Assembly: GCA_963710815.1 (NCBI GenBank)
Contig: CAVQCA010000135.1
Location: 3,903 to 67,902, forward strand
From: CAVQCA01 sp963710815
GTDB lineage: Bacteria; Pseudomonadota; Gammaproteobacteria; UBA9214
Reading direction: 5' to 3'
DNA: 64,000 nt
In this document: positions 62,684-64,000 of the stretch, piece by piece
How positions within the stretch are numbered: the stretch's first letter is position 1
Layout of the letters: each line of letters begins with the position of its first letter
The notes under the pieces: generated by a model
Databases searched by the model: none
What the model was told of the DNA's origin: nothing
The model's input: the letters and a program-made list of their open reading frames with translations, nothing else
Made by a program: the position numbers and the translations under genes

Positions 62684-63133
62684 TTACGATTCTTTCCTGG
62701 AGAACCATAAAGTCAGACTCTTCATCGCAACGAAAACCTCACGCAGAAAGGCAATGAGGCCACCAATCAATGCCAGCATTGAGGCGATGAACAGGCCTGC
62801 GATCAAACCCCTGCTCTCAAAACCGAAAAAATGTTCGGCGAAAGCGATTGCGATTAACAGACAAACAAACAGCGCCGCGAAGACGTCAAGGATTATCCCC
62901 AGATAGGCGAGTTTCGAACGGTGTTCAAGCGCGAGTAATTCAGCCATCATCACGGCTTTTCTCGTGGAATCACCGCTGTCAAATGCAGCCTCCAGTACAC
63001 GACTGCGATCGAAAATCCTCCCCAGACGAATGGCAAGAACATTGATGAATGCTCCGATGCCGGCCAACAGGAACACCGGCGCCACGGAAAGCTGGATAAT
63101 CTGTGAAAGATCGGATGTTGATTCAGGAGCCAT
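62684..63133 (-). CDS. DUF2721 integral membrane protein
   Basis: The 149-residue protein has three membrane helices: residues about 17-36 (VFLLAGIGAFINVLAIRLGR), 75-97 (LGIILDVFAALFVCLLIAIA) and 108-130 (LIAGLFIASMLALIGGLIAF). The IRLGRIFDRSRVLE loop after helix one is the DUF2721 hallmark. It lies in the cytoplasmic membrane, function unknown. It is monocistronic, between the LpxO-like gene and the IS end. Confidence 0.8.
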   Translation of the reverse strand: MAPESTSDLSQIIQLSVAPVFLLAGIGAFINVLAIRLGRIFDRSRVLEAAFDSGDSTRKAVMMAELLALEHRSKLAYLGIILDVFAALFVCLLIAIAFAEHFFGFESRGLIAGLFIASMLALIGGLIAFLREVFVAMKSLTLWFSRKES

Positions 63134-63650
63134 GGGCGTTGATTAACCCTTGCCGGCTAAAAGGATAAGTGGAGATAACACACATACTATTTTCCTTGAT
63201 TGCCCACTAAAAATCAATAATCTGCGCATGCGTTGTTTCGTGCATCCGAATTTGTCGCGGTTTGGAACTGAGGATACACTCAACATGAAGTACTCGCCTT
63301 ACCGACATATAAAAGGTCCGCTGATCGACCGGGTTAGAATACCTGCTGCTTCTCGTGATTTACCCTCTGACCCAGAGTCGTTTGTGAATCTGGAATCATG
63401 ACAAGCCACCATCAACAACATGCCCAGTATTTCTGAGAAATTTTTCAATTCAGATGACTCAACCCATGAAATGCAGCGGTATGCATCTCGTAAATCGACT
63501 ACAGAGTAATAAATGATATCTGGATGAGCCCGGACCTGCTGCGGCAGTCGTCAAGCAATGACTCAGGTGCAGTGACCAAAGTAGTTGCACTCCCCTTAAA
63601 ATTTCACCACGCAACATCAGAGGGAGAGTTATCTCTTACTAAGAAAAAAC
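63134..63650. other. lower-GC gap next to the insertion sequence
   Basis: About 500 bases of noticeably lower GC than the rest of the window. An 83-residue plus-strand frame (63150-63401) shows no ribosome site or recognisable motif. The composition shift suggests acquired DNA or decayed remnants beside the IS. Confidence 0.4.
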
Positions 63651-64000
63651 GGGTCTATCCGGATTTCCCAACGGTATTTGGCTGATCCAATGACTTGATT
63701 TCAAACAAAAGCGCGGGTCTCATTCCCTCTGTTGATTGGCGTCGACGAGAAGGAGGAGAGACCCGTGAGCAACCTGAAGTTGCTATGCAAAATCCTACAC
63801 CTGAAAGGCATGAAGATCACCCGTTTTGACTTCAAGCACCGCGACAAAGAGCTGCACCTGGCGGTCAAGCCGTACAAGAACGGCTGCCGCTGCCCGCACT
63901 GTGGGCGGCGGGGGCGAATTGTGTGGCAAGCCGCCGCGCCGCGTCGCTGGGAGGATCTCACCCTCATGGGCCTGAAGGTGCTGTTCTGGTACACCCCCAA
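63651..64000 (+). mobile_element. insertion sequence of the ISL3 family, left part only
   Basis: The likely left end begins GGGTCTATCCGGATTTCC at 63651, where the GC content changes, followed by a 114-base leader and the transposase start. The right end lies outside the window, so the terminal inverted repeat and target duplication cannot be confirmed. Confidence 0.6.
63765..64000 (+). CDS. ISL3-family transposase, N-terminal fragment
   Basis: GTG 63765 follows AAGGAGGAGAGACCC, a strong ribosome site. The 78 residues present show the ISL3 N-terminal plan: an initial helix (LKLLCKILHLKGMKITRFDF), the zinc-finger-like CRCPHCGRRG and the basic PRRWEDLTLMGLKVLFWYTP stretch. Only two close Cys pairs are visible. 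The DDE catalytic domain lies beyond the window. The ISL3 assignment is from this zinc-finger region. Confidence 0.8.
   Translation, partial: MSNLKLLCKILHLKGMKITRFDFKHRDKELHLAVKPYKNGCRCPHCGRRGRIVWQAAAPRRWEDLTLMGLKVLFWYTP

Noticed and set aside
63150..63401. 83-residue open frame beside the insertion sequence
   Set aside because: No ribosome site or recognisable motif in a low-GC gap.

Overview
The window is a stretch of a GC-rich gammaproteobacterial chromosome; I cannot name the genus. Two conserved gene orders support this. The first is mnmG-rsmG-parA-parB-atpIBEFHAGDC at 3.4-14.9 kb. The second is DUF2782 / polA / [intergenic RNA] / engB / cytochrome c4 / dsbA / endonuclease-like at 27.6-36.6 kb, the order known from Pseudomonas. 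The left end carries part of a NYN-domain gene and the right end enters an ISL3-type insertion sequence, so both edges are cut. I saw no rRNA, tRNA or CRISPR array.

Layout: 0-3.3 kb holds small accessory genes (NYN protein, membrane protein flanked by two palindromic elements, ferritin-like protein, TetR regulator, coiled-coil protein). 3.4-18.9 kb is core: tRNA modification, 16S rRNA methylation, chromosome partitioning, the full F-type ATP synthase with its own strong promoter, a SlyD-like isomerase, and glmU-glmS for UDP-GlcNAc. 18.9-27.5 kb has a small Cys-containing protein, two paralogous membrane-anchored Cys proteins, a UvrD helicase, a patatin-like protein, a c-di-GMP GGDEF-EAL protein and a PagL-like barrel. 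27.6-36.6 kb is the polA-engB-cc4-dsbA block with a strong candidate small RNA, plus an acetolactate synthase. 36.7-40.2 kb is a cytochrome b561 / PepSY / PhoP-like regulator / sensor kinase operon facing a small exported protein (frameshifted here) that has a tandem regulator box. 40.3-47.1 kb is a CusCBA-type copper/silver efflux operon with a His/Cys-rich leader protein and a divergent cation diffusion facilitator.

47.2-51.6 kb is phoB-phoR-phoU, a small protein and a divergent Ppx/GppA-like protein. A distant OprO/P-like porin (60-61 kb) has a well-placed Pho box, so phosphate control links these loci. 51.9-59.2 kb has an ArsR regulator with a damaged or unusual start, glucokinase, a FimX-like protein with degenerate GGDEF and EAL domains behind a long coiled coil, and a glutaminase fused to STAS and cyclic-nucleotide-binding domains. 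59.5-63.1 kb holds a DUF4124 protein, the porin, an LpxO-like hydroxylase and a DUF2721 protein.

The most interesting non-genic content is (i) the sRNA candidate between polA and engB with a sigma-E/AlgU-like promoter and four hairpins, (ii) a family of palindromic repeats with TAGGAGCCTGTCGG termini whose ends coincide with the stop codons of neighbouring genes, and (iii) several other hairpin-forming, MITE-like elements.
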